Shown: positions 42,779 to 51,693 of the stretch, piece after piece
How the letters are laid out: every line of letters starts with the position of its first letter
Numbering within the stretch: position 1 is the first letter of the stretch
NCBI RefSeq assembly: GCF_004216955.1
Contig: NZ_SGXL01000001.1
Location: 1,513,403-1,577,402 of the forward strand
Source: Fictibacillus sp. BK138
GTDB taxonomy: Bacteria; Bacillota; Bacilli; Bacillales; Fictibacillaceae
Reading direction: 5' to 3'
Length of the DNA stretch: 64,000 bases
Notes under the pieces: generated by a model
Told to the model about the DNA's origin: nothing
Database searches by the model: none
What the model saw: only the letters and a program-made list of their open reading frames with translations
Position numbers and translations under genes: made by a program

Positions 42779-43432
42779 ATGAATATCAGAGAAAGAATCG
42801 CGAAACGCGCAGAAAAAGAGATTGAATCAGGTTTTTATGTGAACTTAGGAATCGGGATGCCGACGATGGTAGCTAACTTCATCTCGGATAATAAAGAGGT
42901 TGTGCTTCAATCGGAGAACGGGCTCCTCGGCATCGGACCGTATCCACTTGAAAGCGAAGTTGATCCTGATCTGATCAATGCTGGTAAAGAGACAGTAACG
43001 GCTATTAAAGGTGCATCCTATTTTGACAGCTCTGAATCATTTGCCATGATCCGCGGCGGCCATATTGACATTGCTATCTTAGGCGGAATGGAAGTTTCAG
43101 AGAATGGTGACCTAGCCAACTGGATGATTCCGGGAAAGATGATCAAAGGAATGGGCGGGGCGATGGACCTTGTTCATGGCGCGAAAAAAATCATCGTAAT
43201 TATGGAACATGTAAACAAAGCAGGAGAAAGCAAAATCTTAAAGAGCTGCCAGCTCCCTTTGACAGGAAAAGGAGTAGTTGAAAGAATCATTACTGACAGA
43301 GCTGTAATGGATGTATCCGAAAATGGTCTGGTTTTAAAAGAGGTTGCAGAAGGATACTCCGTTGATGATGTTTTAAGTTCAACAGAAGCTAAACTTACAG
43401 TCTCAGATGATATTAAACTAAACGCGTATTAA
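42779..43432 (+). CDS. 3-oxoacid CoA-transferase subunit B
   Basis: A 217-residue beta subunit. The catalytic glutamate, which forms the CoA thioester intermediate, is Glu46 in [24 protein letters not shown] and [14 protein letters not shown] are further family marks. It starts 17 bp after subunit A behind GAGGAGGGGG and is translated with it in equal amounts. Confidence 0.93.
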   Translation: MNIRERIAKRAEKEIESGFYVNLGIGMPTMVANFISDNKEVVLQSENGLLGIGPYPLESEVDPDLINAGKETVTAIKGASYFDSSESFAMIRGGHIDIAILGGMEVSENGDLANWMIPGKMIKGMGGAMDLVHGAKKIIVIMEHVNKAGESKILKSCQLPLTGKGVVERIITDRAVMDVSENGLVLKEVAEGYSVDDVLSSTEAKLTVSDDIKLNAY

Positions 43433-43446
43433 TAGGAGGGTGTATA

Positions 43447-44763
43447 ATGTTCCAAGTATTGACCCGTGCTTCAAATAAATTGATGCAGCGGTACTTGCCC
43501 GACCCTTTTATATTCGTTATTTTACTGACAGGAGTTGTATTTTTACTCGGACTGGCCATTACCGGTCAGTCCCCGGTAAAAATGGTTTCTTTCTGGGGAG
43601 ACGGTTTTTGGAAGCTTCTCGAATTCTCCATGCAGATGGTGCTTATTTTAGTTACTGGATATGTACTGGCGAGTTCTCCATTCTTTAAAAGGATGTTAAG
43701 AAAACTAGCTTCAATCGCACGTACACCAGGTCAGGCCATTATCAGCGTTACGCTTGTAGCACTATTAGCGAGTTGGATCAATTGGGGATTCGGCTTAGTA
43801 ATTGGAGCTATTTTTTCGAAAGAGCTTGCTCGGCAGGTGAAAAACACTGATTACCGTCTGCTTATCGCTAGTGCATACAGTGGATTCGTTATATGGCATG
43901 CCGGATTATCAGGTTCGATCCCGCTTACGATTGCTACTCCAGGACACTTTATGGAAGAATCGATGGGTATCATTTCGACAAGTGAAACGTTATTTGCACC
44001 TTTTAATCTGTTTATAGTTGGTGCGTTGCTTATTGTTTTACCAATTACAAACAGGTTGATGATGAGTAAAGAACAGGCTTATCAGATCGACCCCTCCTTG
44101 CTGGATGACAGCGTGGAAGCTGCAACGTTAGCTGACGCGGATACACCCGCTGAAAAGCTTGAAAACAGCATGTCGCTTTCAATGATCATCGGAATTTTAG
44201 GCATTGCTTATATGGTTTATTTCTTTGCAACAAACGGCTTCAACTTAAATATCAATTTTGTGAATTTCCTCTTCTTATTTTTAGGTATTCTTCTTCATAA
44301 AACACCAAGAAACTATATTAATAGTGTTGCAGAAGCGGTTAAAGGGGCTAGCGGAATAATCATACAGTTTCCTTTTTACGCAGGTATCATGGGGATGATG
44401 GTTGGCTCAGGACTTGTTACTGAGATGTCGGAATGGTTCGTAGCCATTTCAAACGAATACACACTGCCTTTATTTACTTTTTTAAGTGCTGGTATCGTTA
44501 ATATTTTTGTTCCTTCTGGCGGAGGACAGTGGGCTGTTCAGGCACATGTAGTCCTTGATGCGGCAGATGCACTTGGTGTATCTCAAGCCAAGACAGCTAT
44601 GGCTGTGGCATGGGGAGATGCTTGGACGAACTTGATCCAGCCATTCTGGGCGCTTCCTGCACTTGCGATTGCAGGCTTAAAAGCAAAGGATATTATGGGA
44701 TTCTGCTTAATAGCTCTTTTTGTAAGCGGAATCATCATTTGTGCAGGGTTCTTAATCTTTTAA
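43447..44763 (+). CDS. atoE: Short-chain fatty acid transporter (AtoE family)
   Basis: A 438-residue permease with about eleven to twelve hydrophobic segments. It begins with LPDPFIFVILLTG and has SWINWGFGLVIGA, the central loop around NTDYRLLIASAYSGFV, and FVPSGGGQWAVQ, all typical of AtoE/ScfA. It would import acetoacetate or short-chain fatty acids for the CoA-transferase. It lies inside the operon, 14 bp after subunit B. Confidence 0.92.
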   Translation: MFQVLTRASNKLMQRYLPDPFIFVILLTGVVFLLGLAITGQSPVKMVSFWGDGFWKLLEFSMQMVLILVTGYVLASSPFFKRMLRKLASIARTPGQAIISVTLVALLASWINWGFGLVIGAIFSKELARQVKNTDYRLLIASAYSGFVIWHAGLSGSIPLTIATPGHFMEESMGIISTSETLFAPFNLFIVGALLIVLPITNRLMMSKEQAYQIDPSLLDDSVEAATLADADTPAEKLENSMSLSMIIGILGIAYMVYFFATNGFNLNINFVNFLFLFLGILLHKTPRNYINSVAEAVKGASGIIIQFPFYAGIMGMMVGSGLVTEMSEWFVAISNEYTLPLFTFLSAGIVNIFVPSGGGQWAVQAHVVLDAADALGVSQAKTAMAVAWGDAWTNLIQPFWALPALAIAGLKAKDIMGFCLIALFVSGIIICAGFLIF

Positions 44764-44781
44764 AAGAGGTGCAGAATTGAT

Positions 44782-45954
44782 ATGACTATCTATTTAATCG
44801 ATGGTGCTAGAACGGCATTCGGTTCTTTTGGCAAATCTTTAACAGATATATCTCCAACACAACTAGGAGAAACAACGGCAGTTGAAGCGATGAAGCGTGC
44901 CAATGTAACTCCTTCGGATGTTACGGATGTGGTATACGGAAATGTTATTCACTCTAGTAAGAATGCAGCATATGTGGCGCGTCATACAGCGCTGAAGGCA
45001 GGTGTACCTGCAAGTGTTCCCGCAATGCTGGTCAACCGGCTATGCGGATCTGGGCTGCAAGCTGTTGTCTCTGCTATGCAGAATCTTCGAGATCAGGCAG
45101 GGGGCATAGCTTTATGCGGTGGAATCGAAAACATGTCCCAGTCTCCTCATGCTTCATTTACTCACCGGTTCCACAATCAAAAGTTTGGTGCAATCTCTTT
45201 TGAAGATATGCTCCTTCAAACACTAAGTGATGAGTATATAGGTTGCGGGATGGGGATTACTGCAGAAAATCTAGCAAATCAGTATAACATCTCAAGAGAA
45301 GAACAAGATGAATATGCAAGTCATAGTCATCAAAAAGCTGCAGAGGCACGTGAAAGTGGCCGGTTTAAAGATGAAATCGCGCCGGTAACCTTAAAGAATG
45401 GTGAACTGTTTAATGAGGATGAAGGAATTAAACCACAAACATCATCTTCAAAGCTCGGGCAGCTGCGTCCTTCTTTTCAAAAAGATGGAACAGTGACCGC
45501 AGGAAACTCTTCATCTATTAATGATGGTGCTGTTTCTTTAATACTCGCCCATGAGAAAGATGTACTTGAAAAGAAATTAAAACCCCTGGCAGAGATTGTT
45601 TCATGGGCTGTTACGGGTGTAGATCCTAACATCATGGGAATCGGTCCTGTTCCAGCGATGCGGTTAGCTTTGGATCGAGCTGGTCTGTCTATGGGTGATA
45701 TTGGACTGTTTGAAATCAATGAGGCATTCAGCTCCCAGTACTTAGCTGTAGAAAAAGAACTGAAGCTTGACCGTAGCCGTACGAATGTAAATGGTGGAGC
45801 TATTGCTTTAGGTCATCCCGTTGGAGCAAGCGGTGCGAGACTTTTGCTATCACTTGCATACGAAATGAAGAAGCGGAATGAAACTTATGGCGTAGCGAGT
45901 CTTTGTATCGGCGGGGGCCAGGGGATTGCAATGATTTTGAAATTGTCGAAATAG
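44782..45954 (+). CDS. Second thiolase of the acetoacetate operon
   Basis: A 390-residue thiolase with Cys88 in [39 protein letters not shown] and CIGGGQG. It differs clearly from the first thiolase of the same operon, so different chain lengths or directions may be served; this is inference. Last gene; a long terminator stem follows immediately. Confidence 0.92.
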   Translation: MTIYLIDGARTAFGSFGKSLTDISPTQLGETTAVEAMKRANVTPSDVTDVVYGNVIHSSKNAAYVARHTALKAGVPASVPAMLVNRLCGSGLQAVVSAMQNLRDQAGGIALCGGIENMSQSPHASFTHRFHNQKFGAISFEDMLLQTLSDEYIGCGMGITAENLANQYNISREEQDEYASHSHQKAAEARESGRFKDEIAPVTLKNGELFNEDEGIKPQTSSSKLGQLRPSFQKDGTVTAGNSSSINDGAVSLILAHEKDVLEKKLKPLAEIVSWAVTGVDPNIMGIGPVPAMRLALDRAGLSMGDIGLFEINEAFSSQYLAVEKELKLDRSRTNVNGGAIALGHPVGASGARLLLSLAYEMKKRNETYGVASLCIGGGQGIAMILKLSK

Positions 45955-45995
45955 AAAAAAAGGATGACTCCAGATTTTTGGAGTCATCCTTTTTT
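45955..45995 (+). terminator. Terminator of the acetoacetate operon (bidirectional)
   Basis: AAAAAGGATGACTCCA and TGGAGTCATCCTTTTT form a 16-bp perfect stem with loop GATTTT; it can also stop yqkF transcripts on the other strand. Confidence 0.92.
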
Positions 45996-46003
45996 GCATA
46001 AGC

Positions 46004-46930
46004 TTATGTTTTTTGTACCCGATGTGTTTCATAAAGCTCAGCCGGAAACAAAGCCTCAAGGTCTTTTCTTTCACTTTCTGTGAGCTCTGGGGAATTAAAG
46101 GTATTGATATTTTCTAGGAGCTGTTCAGTCGAACTCGCTCCAGCTACAGCGGTTGCTACAACTGAGTGACTCAGAATAAATTTTAATGCTGTTTGAGTAA
46201 GTTTTTCGTCTTGAGGGATGAGCATCTTAACTTTCTCTAACTTTTTCTGGATATCGGATCCGGCATGAGATAGAAACTTGTCTCCGCTATTCTTCTTAAA
46301 CGCTTTCTCGCTTAGCCACCCTTTTGCGACAGGTCCCCTTGCTGCAACACTGATTCCTTTAGTTTTTAAGTAAGGGAATAGTTCTTCAGGTCTTCTGTCA
46401 AGCAGACTGTACTGCATCATCACACTTTGGATGTTAGAATGCTCAGCATAATACGAAATCGTATTCGGACGGATGGATGATATGCCATAATAACGAATCA
46501 ATCCCTCAGATACCAGTTCTTCAAAAGCTTCAATCGTTTCGTCCATCGGATCTTCAATCGTTCCGCCATGCAACTGATAAAGATCGATATAATCTGTTTG
46601 CAAACGACGGAGACTTTCTTTCAGAGCAGACTTTATGTACTTTTTAGATGGATTCCAATTCCAGCTATCTTTTGATTCATTCCACTCATTACCGCCTTTA
46701 GTTGCTAAGATTATATCTTGTCTAACATCTTTTAAAAGCTTTCCTATGAATTCTTCATTCCAGCCAAAATTATATAAGTCAGCCGTGTCGAAATAATTGA
46801 TGCCATGATCAAGGGCTGTCTTTACAATGTTCTCGTTTTCCTTCCCTAGGTCGGGAGAAAGGGACATACAGCCAAGTCCAAGTTCACTTGCATAAAGGTC
46901 AGATGTACCTATTCTTCTTTTGTTGATCAC
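46004..46930 (-). CDS. yqkF: Aldo/keto reductase (YqkF-like)
   Basis: A 308-residue AKR with FDTADLYNFGWNEEFIG (catalytic Asp and Tyr), LATKGGN (Lys) and YQLHGGTIEDPMDET (His). It is NADPH-dependent in the family; the natural carbonyl substrate is unknown. The start is a GTG eight bases after GGAGG; longer frames upstream run through a terminator and into mciZ and are not used. Confidence 0.9.
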   Translation of the reverse strand: MINKRRIGTSDLYASELGLGCMSLSPDLGKENENIVKTALDHGINYFDTADLYNFGWNEEFIGKLLKDVRQDIILATKGGNEWNESKDSWNWNPSKKYIKSALKESLRRLQTDYIDLYQLHGGTIEDPMDETIEAFEELVSEGLIRYYGISSIRPNTISYYAEHSNIQSVMMQYSLLDRRPEELFPYLKTKGISVAARGPVAKGWLSEKAFKKNSGDKFLSHAGSDIQKKLEKVKMLIPQDEKLTQTALKFILSHSVVATAVAGASSTEQLLENINTFNSPELTESERKDLEALFPAELYETHRVQKT

Positions 46931-46997
46931 CTTTTTCACCTCCAATGGTATTTTACCGGAATTTTTGTTTATTAAACGTATCACATAAATACACAAA

Positions 46998-47024
46998 AAT
47001 AAAAACTTCCCGATTTCTGGGAAG
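46998..47024 (-). terminator. Terminator of mciZ
   Basis: CTTCCC (47006-47011) pairs with GGGAAG (47019-47024); on the minus strand TTTTTATTTTTG follows the stem. Confidence 0.78.
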
Positions 47025-47159
47025 CTACTTTTTAGGCGCGGTTGCATCAATCCAGTCCTGAACAAGTTCGTGCTGGCGCATATAATTTCTTAAAATATAT
47101 TTGATCTGCCATGCTTTACCTACTAGAGTAATTCCTTTTGGCTGCAAATAGATCTTCAC
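47025..47159 (-). CDS. mciZ: Z-ring formation inhibitor MciZ
   Basis: A 44-residue protein missed by length-based gene calling. GTG start after a run of six G with good spacing; the stop is followed by a terminator. The product starts MKIYLQPKGITLVGKAWQIK and ends with VQDWID; B. subtilis MciZ, recalled as 40 residues, has the same PKGxxLVGKAW core and VKDWI near its end. MciZ blocks FtsZ polymerisation in the mother cell during sporulation. Its place between yqkF and nudF also agrees with B. subtilis. A sigma-E-like promoter lies upstream. Confidence 0.88.
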   Translation of the reverse strand: MKIYLQPKGITLVGKAWQIKYILRNYMRQHELVQDWIDATAPKK

Positions 47160-47211
47160 GATTAGCCCCCCTTTTACTTGCTAGTAATGGAAGTATTCCA
47201 AAGTATGATAG

Positions 47212-47240
47212 ACTTTATGTAGCGAAAGAAATAAATAGAC
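47212..47240 (-). promoter_or_regulatory. Sigma-E-like promoter of mciZ
   Basis: On the minus strand GTCTATT, 14-bp spacer, CATAAAGT, compared with sigma-E consensus KMATATT and CATACAHT. Its start would give a leader of about 45 nt before mciZ. Confidence 0.45.
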
Positions 47241-47256
47241 CATTGGAGTGTGAAAA

Positions 47257-47805
47257 ATGGAAAATTTGACAGAGAAAACGATAAGTAAAGAACAGATATA
47301 TAGTGGAAAGATTATAGATTTATATGTGGAAGAAGTGGAATTGCCTAACAAAAAGATCGGAAAACGTGAGATTGTTAAGCACCCAGGTGCAGTAGCAATA
47401 TTAGCTGTAACAGATGAAGGGAAAATCCTCATGGTGGAACAATTTCGCAAAGCTCTAGAGAAGACCATCATTGAGATTCCGGCTGGCAAACTAGAAAAGG
47501 GAGAAGATCCGTTGGAATGTGCAAAACGAGAACTGCTTGAAGAGACAGGATACAGCTGTGAAAGAATGGAGTCTATGGGTTCTTTTTATACTTCACCAGG
47601 TTTTGCTGATGAGCTGATTCATTTATTTTTCACAGACTCCCTAATAAAAAAAGGTGCACAGATGACAGACGAGGATGAATTTTTAAATGTAATGGAAGTA
47701 AGCGTTGATGAAGCGAGACAAATGGTGCGAGACGAAAGAATTCATGATGCAAAAACTGCCTATGGTGTCATGTATATGGAGCTTGCTCGTGCAGAAAGCA
47801 GATAA
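47257..47805 (+). CDS. nudF: ADP-ribose pyrophosphatase
   Basis: A 182-residue NUDIX hydrolase. The NUDIX box extends from GKLEKGEDPLECA to RELLEETGY, and SPGFADELIHLF is typical of the ADP-ribose subfamily. It splits ADP-ribose to AMP and ribose 5-phosphate. Ribosome site GGAGTG before the ATG. The next gene starts within its last 17 bases, indicating coupled translation. Confidence 0.92.
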   Translation: MENLTEKTISKEQIYSGKIIDLYVEEVELPNKKIGKREIVKHPGAVAILAVTDEGKILMVEQFRKALEKTIIEIPAGKLEKGEDPLECAKRELLEETGYSCERMESMGSFYTSPGFADELIHLFFTDSLIKKGAQMTDEDEFLNVMEVSVDEARQMVRDERIHDAKTAYGVMYMELARAESR

Positions 47806-48991
47806 ACTTCGTCCATTTTTTGCCGATATGCATATCCATATCGGTGCATCACGAACAGGAAGACCAGTAAAGATAACAGGTTCTCGCACCTTAACACTTT
47901 CGAATATTTTATATGAAGCAAAATATAAAAAAGGTATGGATATCATCGGGATCATAGATTGTCATGCACCAGAAGTTTTAGATGAACTAAAAGAGATGAA
48001 GGAAAACGGGCAGTTGAATGAACAAAAAGACGGTGGCTTAGACGTGAATGGACTCACTCTCATTCCCGGTACTGAAATTGAATTAAATGATGAAAACTGT
48101 CAAGGTCCCCTCCATGTCTTGGTCTATATGCCTGATTTGAACAAAATGGAATCATTGAGCTCCTGGCTGGGTAGTCGGATGAAAAATATTAATTTGAGTT
48201 CACAGCGAATGTACGGGAGTGCAAAAGAGCTGCAAAATGTAGTTCATCAATTAGAAGGATTATTTATCCCGGCTCATATTTTTACTCCATTTAAAAGCTT
48301 GTATGGAAAAGGGGTTAAATCTTCAATCTATGAAGTTCTTGAACCGAATTTAATAGATGCTGTAGAGCTGGGACTAAGCTCAAACACAGAAATGGCATCT
48401 TTGCTAGATGAACTATCGTCTTATCCGTTTTTATCAAACTCAGATGCTCATTCTTTAGAAAAAATTGCCCGCGAGTATCAGATGATTAATCTAGCAGTAC
48501 CGACCTTCAAGGAATTTAAAATGGCATTAGAAGGAAAAGAAGAAAGGGGGATCATTGCTAACTACGGGTTGAATCCTTACCTTGGAAAGTACTATAACTC
48601 CGTATGTGAAAAATGTTTGGATGCTTTCGATTATAAGAATATAAATACTTGCGTGAAATGCGGCAGTAGCAGGTTCATTAAAGGAGTTCATGACAGAATA
48701 CAAGAGCTGAAAGGCAATTCAAAACAAATTTCGATAAACCGCCCGCCATATATACATCAAATTCCATTGGAGTTCATACCAGGTCTTGGTCCGAAAACGC
48801 TTCATAAATTACGTGAAGCATTCGGTACAGATATGGATATCATTCATGCTGCCCCAGTTGAGAAGATGGAAAAAATCGTAAAACCTTCACTTGCAGCTCA
48901 CATCCTTTCTGCGCGTTCTGGAGAACTTTCCATCCAGAGGGGCGGAGGGGGAACATACGGAAAGATAGTAACAAGTAAACCTATTAATTAA
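47789..48991 (+). CDS. yqxK: Endonuclease Q-like PHP-domain protein (YqxK-like)
   Basis: A 400-residue protein with an N-terminal PHP metallo-hydrolase domain (ADMHIHIG, GIIDCHAPE, PAHIFTPF, SNSDAHS), a zinc knuckle of four cysteines (CEKC and CVKC, bases 48606-48668) and a C-terminal helix-hairpin-helix FIPGLGPKTLHKLRE. This is the EndoQ family, which nicks DNA 5' of deaminated bases. The start is GTG seven bases after GGAG, inside nudF; the frame is open further upstream but shadowed by nudF. Biochemical role here is inference from family. Confidence 0.83.
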   Translation: MQKADKLRPFFADMHIHIGASRTGRPVKITGSRTLTLSNILYEAKYKKGMDIIGIIDCHAPEVLDELKEMKENGQLNEQKDGGLDVNGLTLIPGTEIELNDENCQGPLHVLVYMPDLNKMESLSSWLGSRMKNINLSSQRMYGSAKELQNVVHQLEGLFIPAHIFTPFKSLYGKGVKSSIYEVLEPNLIDAVELGLSSNTEMASLLDELSSYPFLSNSDAHSLEKIAREYQMINLAVPTFKEFKMALEGKEERGIIANYGLNPYLGKYYNSVCEKCLDAFDYKNINTCVKCGSSRFIKGVHDRIQELKGNSKQISINRPPYIHQIPLEFIPGLGPKTLHKLREAFGTDMDIIHAAPVEKMEKIVKPSLAAHILSARSGELSIQRGGGGTYGKIVTSKPIN

Positions 48992-49001
48992 TAAAAAAGA
49001 G

Positions 49002-49029
49002 ACATACCTCTTCTGCTGATTCATAGAAT
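49002..49029 (+). promoter_or_regulatory. Sigma-E-like promoter of spoIIM
   Basis: CATAGAAT (49022-49029) is one base from the sigma-E -10 consensus; ACATACC about 13 bp upstream is a weak -35. spoIIM is known to be sigma-E dependent in B. subtilis. Confidence 0.42.
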
Positions 49030-49063
49030 AGAAATAAGAGTTTTGGTAGAGGAGGCAGGCAAC

Positions 49064-49702
49064 ATGGATAATCTTCGTTACTATATGCATCAGCACTTGC
49101 AGGAAAATAAAACGCTGTACGCTTTTGTTGGCGTTTTATTTTTAATGGGAGTAATATTTGGAGCAATCATCGTTAATTCCTTAAGCCTTAATCAAAAGCA
49201 AGATCTTTATACGTATTTATCCCGTTTTTTCATCCAAGCTTCTGAAGGTGGATTTACTAGTAGATCGGATATGTTCTTTCAGAGTTTTGGACATTATTTA
49301 AAGTACATGGGGCTTATGTGGCTGTTAGGCTTATCTGTTATCGGCCTTCCTGTCATTCTGATCATGCTATTTTTAAAAGGCGTAGTGATCGGGTTCACTG
49401 TGGGATTCCTTGTTAATCAGATGGGCTGGTATGGTTTTTTACTATCATTTGTATCGGTGCTGCCGCAAAATGTACTTTTAATCCCTGCGTTTATTATCGT
49501 TTCAGTAGCTGCGATTTCTTTTTCGATTAAAATGATCCGCCAGCTCGCTTTCAAGAGACACCATGTTCCTTTTTTGCCGCAATTGCTTCGTTATTCCCTG
49601 CTTGTAGCAGGAGTCGGCATCATGGTATTTTTAGCCTCCACTCTAGAAGCATTTTTCACGCCTGCCCTAATGGAACAAGTCATAAAGTGGTCAATACAAT
49701 AG
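49064..49702 (+). CDS. spoIIM: Stage II sporulation protein M
   Basis: A 212-residue membrane protein with about five segments. SpoIIM is part of the DMP complex with SpoIID and SpoIIP that remodels septal peptidoglycan during engulfment, acting in the mother-cell membrane. Conserved features include LFLMGVIFGAIIVNSL, GLPVILIMLFLKGVVIGFTVGFL and SVLPQNVLLIPAF. The ATG after GAGGAGGCAGG is used; a TTG seven codons upstream would include the ribosome site. Confidence 0.93.
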   Translation: MDNLRYYMHQHLQENKTLYAFVGVLFLMGVIFGAIIVNSLSLNQKQDLYTYLSRFFIQASEGGFTSRSDMFFQSFGHYLKYMGLMWLLGLSVIGLPVILIMLFLKGVVIGFTVGFLVNQMGWYGFLLSFVSVLPQNVLLIPAFIIVSVAAISFSIKMIRQLAFKRHHVPFLPQLLRYSLLVAGVGIMVFLASTLEAFFTPALMEQVIKWSIQ

Positions 49703-49759
49703 ATAATAATAATTGTTTTTTGATAATAAGTTTAAATCGTTATTTAAAATGACTTTAAA

Positions 49760-49788
49760 TTGACAACTTTTTTTTCCATGCTTATAAT
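49760..49788 (+). promoter_or_regulatory. Sigma-A promoter of fur
   Basis: TTGACA, 17-bp spacer, TATAAT; both elements are perfect. The -10 is inside TTATAATTAT, which resembles one half of a PerR box; PerR control of fur is known in B. subtilis. Confidence 0.85.
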
Positions 49789-49819
49789 TATGTTGTGTAT
49801 ACATAAGGAGGAAACGGGT

Positions 49820-50290
49820 ATGGAAAGCAGAATCGACCGTATCAAAAAACAGCTGCATTCTCAAAGTTATAAGCTGACTCCACAGCGTGAGGCGACCGTG
49901 AGAGTCCTCCTCGAAAATGAAGAAGATCATTTAAGTGCGGAAGATGTGTATTTACTTGTCAAAGAAAAAGCGCCAGAAATTGGTCTTGCGACAGTCTATC
50001 GTACACTGGAACTTTTAACAGAACTTAAAGTAGTAGATAAAATAAACTTTGGTGACGGTGTTTCCCGTTATGATCTTAGAACAGAAGGGGCCGATCACTT
50101 TCATCACCATTTGGTGTGTATTGAGTGTGGAGCTGTTGATGAAATACAAGAAGACCTTCTTGGCGATGTGGAAAAAGTTGTTGAAGAAGGCTGGAATTTT
50201 AAAATTAAAGATCACAGACTGACATTTCATGGAATTTGTCACAGATGTCACTCGGACGATGATAACAAAGATGAAGGAAGCGGAGAGTAG
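49820..50290 (+). CDS. fur: Ferric uptake regulator
   Basis: A 156-residue Fur-family repressor. Winged helix LTPQREATVRVLL with the recognition helix GLATVYRTLELL, then the metal domain with DHFHHHLVCIECG and the second CHRC pair, which bind iron and structural zinc. Among Fur, PerR and Zur, the position after spoIIM matches the B. subtilis fur gene. Longer frames upstream pass through the promoter, so the ATG after AAGGAGGAAACGG is correct. Confidence 0.92.
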   Translation: MESRIDRIKKQLHSQSYKLTPQREATVRVLLENEEDHLSAEDVYLLVKEKAPEIGLATVYRTLELLTELKVVDKINFGDGVSRYDLRTEGADHFHHHLVCIECGAVDEIQEDLLGDVEKVVEEGWNFKIKDHRLTFHGICHRCHSDDDNKDEGSGE

Positions 50291-50303
50291 CGCTTCCTTT
50301 TTT
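50274..50303 (+). terminator. Terminator overlapping the end of fur
   Basis: AAGGAAGCG pairs with CGCTTCCTT, then TTTTATC; the loop includes the stop codon. Confidence 0.88.
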
Positions 50304-50449
50304 ATCATTATTCCTTACTTTTTCTAAGGAAAGAAATATTTACAAAAGTTTAGGAATCAGGTAACGTATGAGGTGTAGTTTTAACTTTTACGTATAATAT
50401 GGGAGCATGTGGGCATAACCTGTACTATTAGAGGACAGGGGTGGACACG

Positions 50450-50677
50450 ATGGTTTCCTGGATAAAGATCGTTTGGAATACGGCGAAAGTTTTTGTGGCT
50501 TTTTCTTTATGCACGCTGGTTTTCTATTTTGGTTTGCTCTGGATTAACCAGGAGTATGAAAATTATCATAAATATGACGAACCTAAAGGGAAAGCGGTTA
50601 AAGTTTTCAATTTAAGTACGGACAAAGATTCGAATATAATAAAGCGGCTTTTTTATTTCTATCAGACGGGTGAATAA
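50450..50677 (+). CDS. yqzK: YqzK-like membrane protein (DUF4227)
   Basis: A 75-residue protein with one N-terminal membrane segment ([20 protein letters not shown]), then a polar part rich in Tyr and Lys. It matches DUF4227 and lies between fur and xerD as in B. subtilis. Function unknown. ATG six bases after AGGGGTGG; a GTG three codons upstream overlaps that site. Probably cotranscribed with xerD (8 bp between). Confidence 0.85.
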   Translation: MVSWIKIVWNTAKVFVAFSLCTLVFYFGLLWINQEYENYHKYDEPKGKAVKVFNLSTDKDSNIIKRLFYFYQTGE

Positions 50678-50685
50678 GGAGGGGT

Positions 50686-51579
50686 ATGGTGAACGATCAT
50701 GTTCAGGATTTTCTTCAATATATCATTGTTGAACGAGCCCTCTCAAAAAATACGATAGACTCTTACAGAAGAGACTTGACTCAATATGTACTTTTTTTAG
50801 AAAAAGTAGAATCAATAGAAACAATTGATCAGATTGAACGCAATAATATAATAGGTTATCTTTTATTTTTAAAGGAAAATGGTAAGGCTTCCACAACACT
50901 AGCACGTAACATTGCATCGATACGTTCATTCCATCAGTTTTTGTTCAGAGAGAAGGTTTCGCTTCAAGATCCTTCTGTACATATTGAGACGCCAAAAACA
51001 GAAAGAAAACTCCCAAAAGTGCTGTCTCCCCAAGAAGTTGAGGCTTTGCTTGAGACGCCAGCTTCGAACGACCCTTTCTCGCAAAGAGATAAAGCCATGC
51101 TTGAGCTTCTATACGCTACAGGTATTCGGGTATCTGAATTAGTTCAATTAAACATTAGTGATATCCACCTTAATATGGGGTTCATACGCTGTATGGGTAA
51201 AGGAAGCAAGGAGAGAATAATACCGCTCGGAAAAATGGCTCAATCAGCGATAGAACGGTATGTTAACAACGGACGATCGGAAATGTTAAAAGGCAAGAAA
51301 ACAGAAGCGCTGTTTTTGAACCATCATGGTAATCGCTTATCTAGACAAGGCTTTTGGAAAATATTGAAACAGTTAGCGAAAAAGGCTAGAATAGAAAAGG
51401 ATTTGACTCCTCACACTCTTCGTCATTCTTTCGCAACACATCTGTTAGAGAATGGCGCAGATTTGCGTGCAGTACAAGAAATGCTTGGACATGCTGACAT
51501 TTCAACAACCCAGATTTATACACATGTCACGAAAACTAGATTAAAAGATGTTTACTCCGCCTTTCATCCGAGGGCGTGA
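50686..51579 (+). CDS. xerD: Site-specific tyrosine recombinase XerD
   Basis: A 297-residue tyrosine recombinase for chromosome dimer resolution at dif, also a topological unloading factor for SMC in B. subtilis. N-terminal SAM-like core-binding domain ([15 protein letters not shown]), then catalytic Arg in TGIRVSEL, His-x-x-Arg in [12 protein letters not shown], and the His/Tyr pair in [14 protein letters not shown]. Ribosome site AAGGAGG is only three bases from the ATG, so the GTG next to it may be the actual start. Terminator overlaps the end. Confidence 0.95.
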   Translation: MVNDHVQDFLQYIIVERALSKNTIDSYRRDLTQYVLFLEKVESIETIDQIERNNIIGYLLFLKENGKASTTLARNIASIRSFHQFLFREKVSLQDPSVHIETPKTERKLPKVLSPQEVEALLETPASNDPFSQRDKAMLELLYATGIRVSELVQLNISDIHLNMGFIRCMGKGSKERIIPLGKMAQSAIERYVNNGRSEMLKGKKTEALFLNHHGNRLSRQGFWKILKQLAKKARIEKDLTPHTLRHSFATHLLENGADLRAVQEMLGHADISTTQIYTHVTKTRLKDVYSAFHPRA

Positions 51580-51592
51580 GCATCTTTTTTGT
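51544..51592 (+). terminator. Terminator at the end of xerD
   Basis: AAAAGATG pairs with CATCTTTT, with an inner CTCCGCC/GGGCGTGAG stem; a run of six T completes it. Confidence 0.72.
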
Positions 51593-51600
51593 TTTTAGTT

Positions 51601-51614
51601 GTCAGACTTCTGAC
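51601..51614. promoter_or_regulatory. Palindrome upstream of deoB
   Basis: GTCAGA-CT-TCTGAC, perfect 6-bp arms (extended TGTCAGACTTCTGACA). Possible operator of the nucleoside operon; regulator unknown. Confidence 0.4.
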
Positions 51615-51693
51615 ATCATAATGAATTTGTTTGCTGCACGCTTTAAAAGGAAATAGTATATAAAATGTAGGCAAGAATTTTCAGGAGGAAAGT

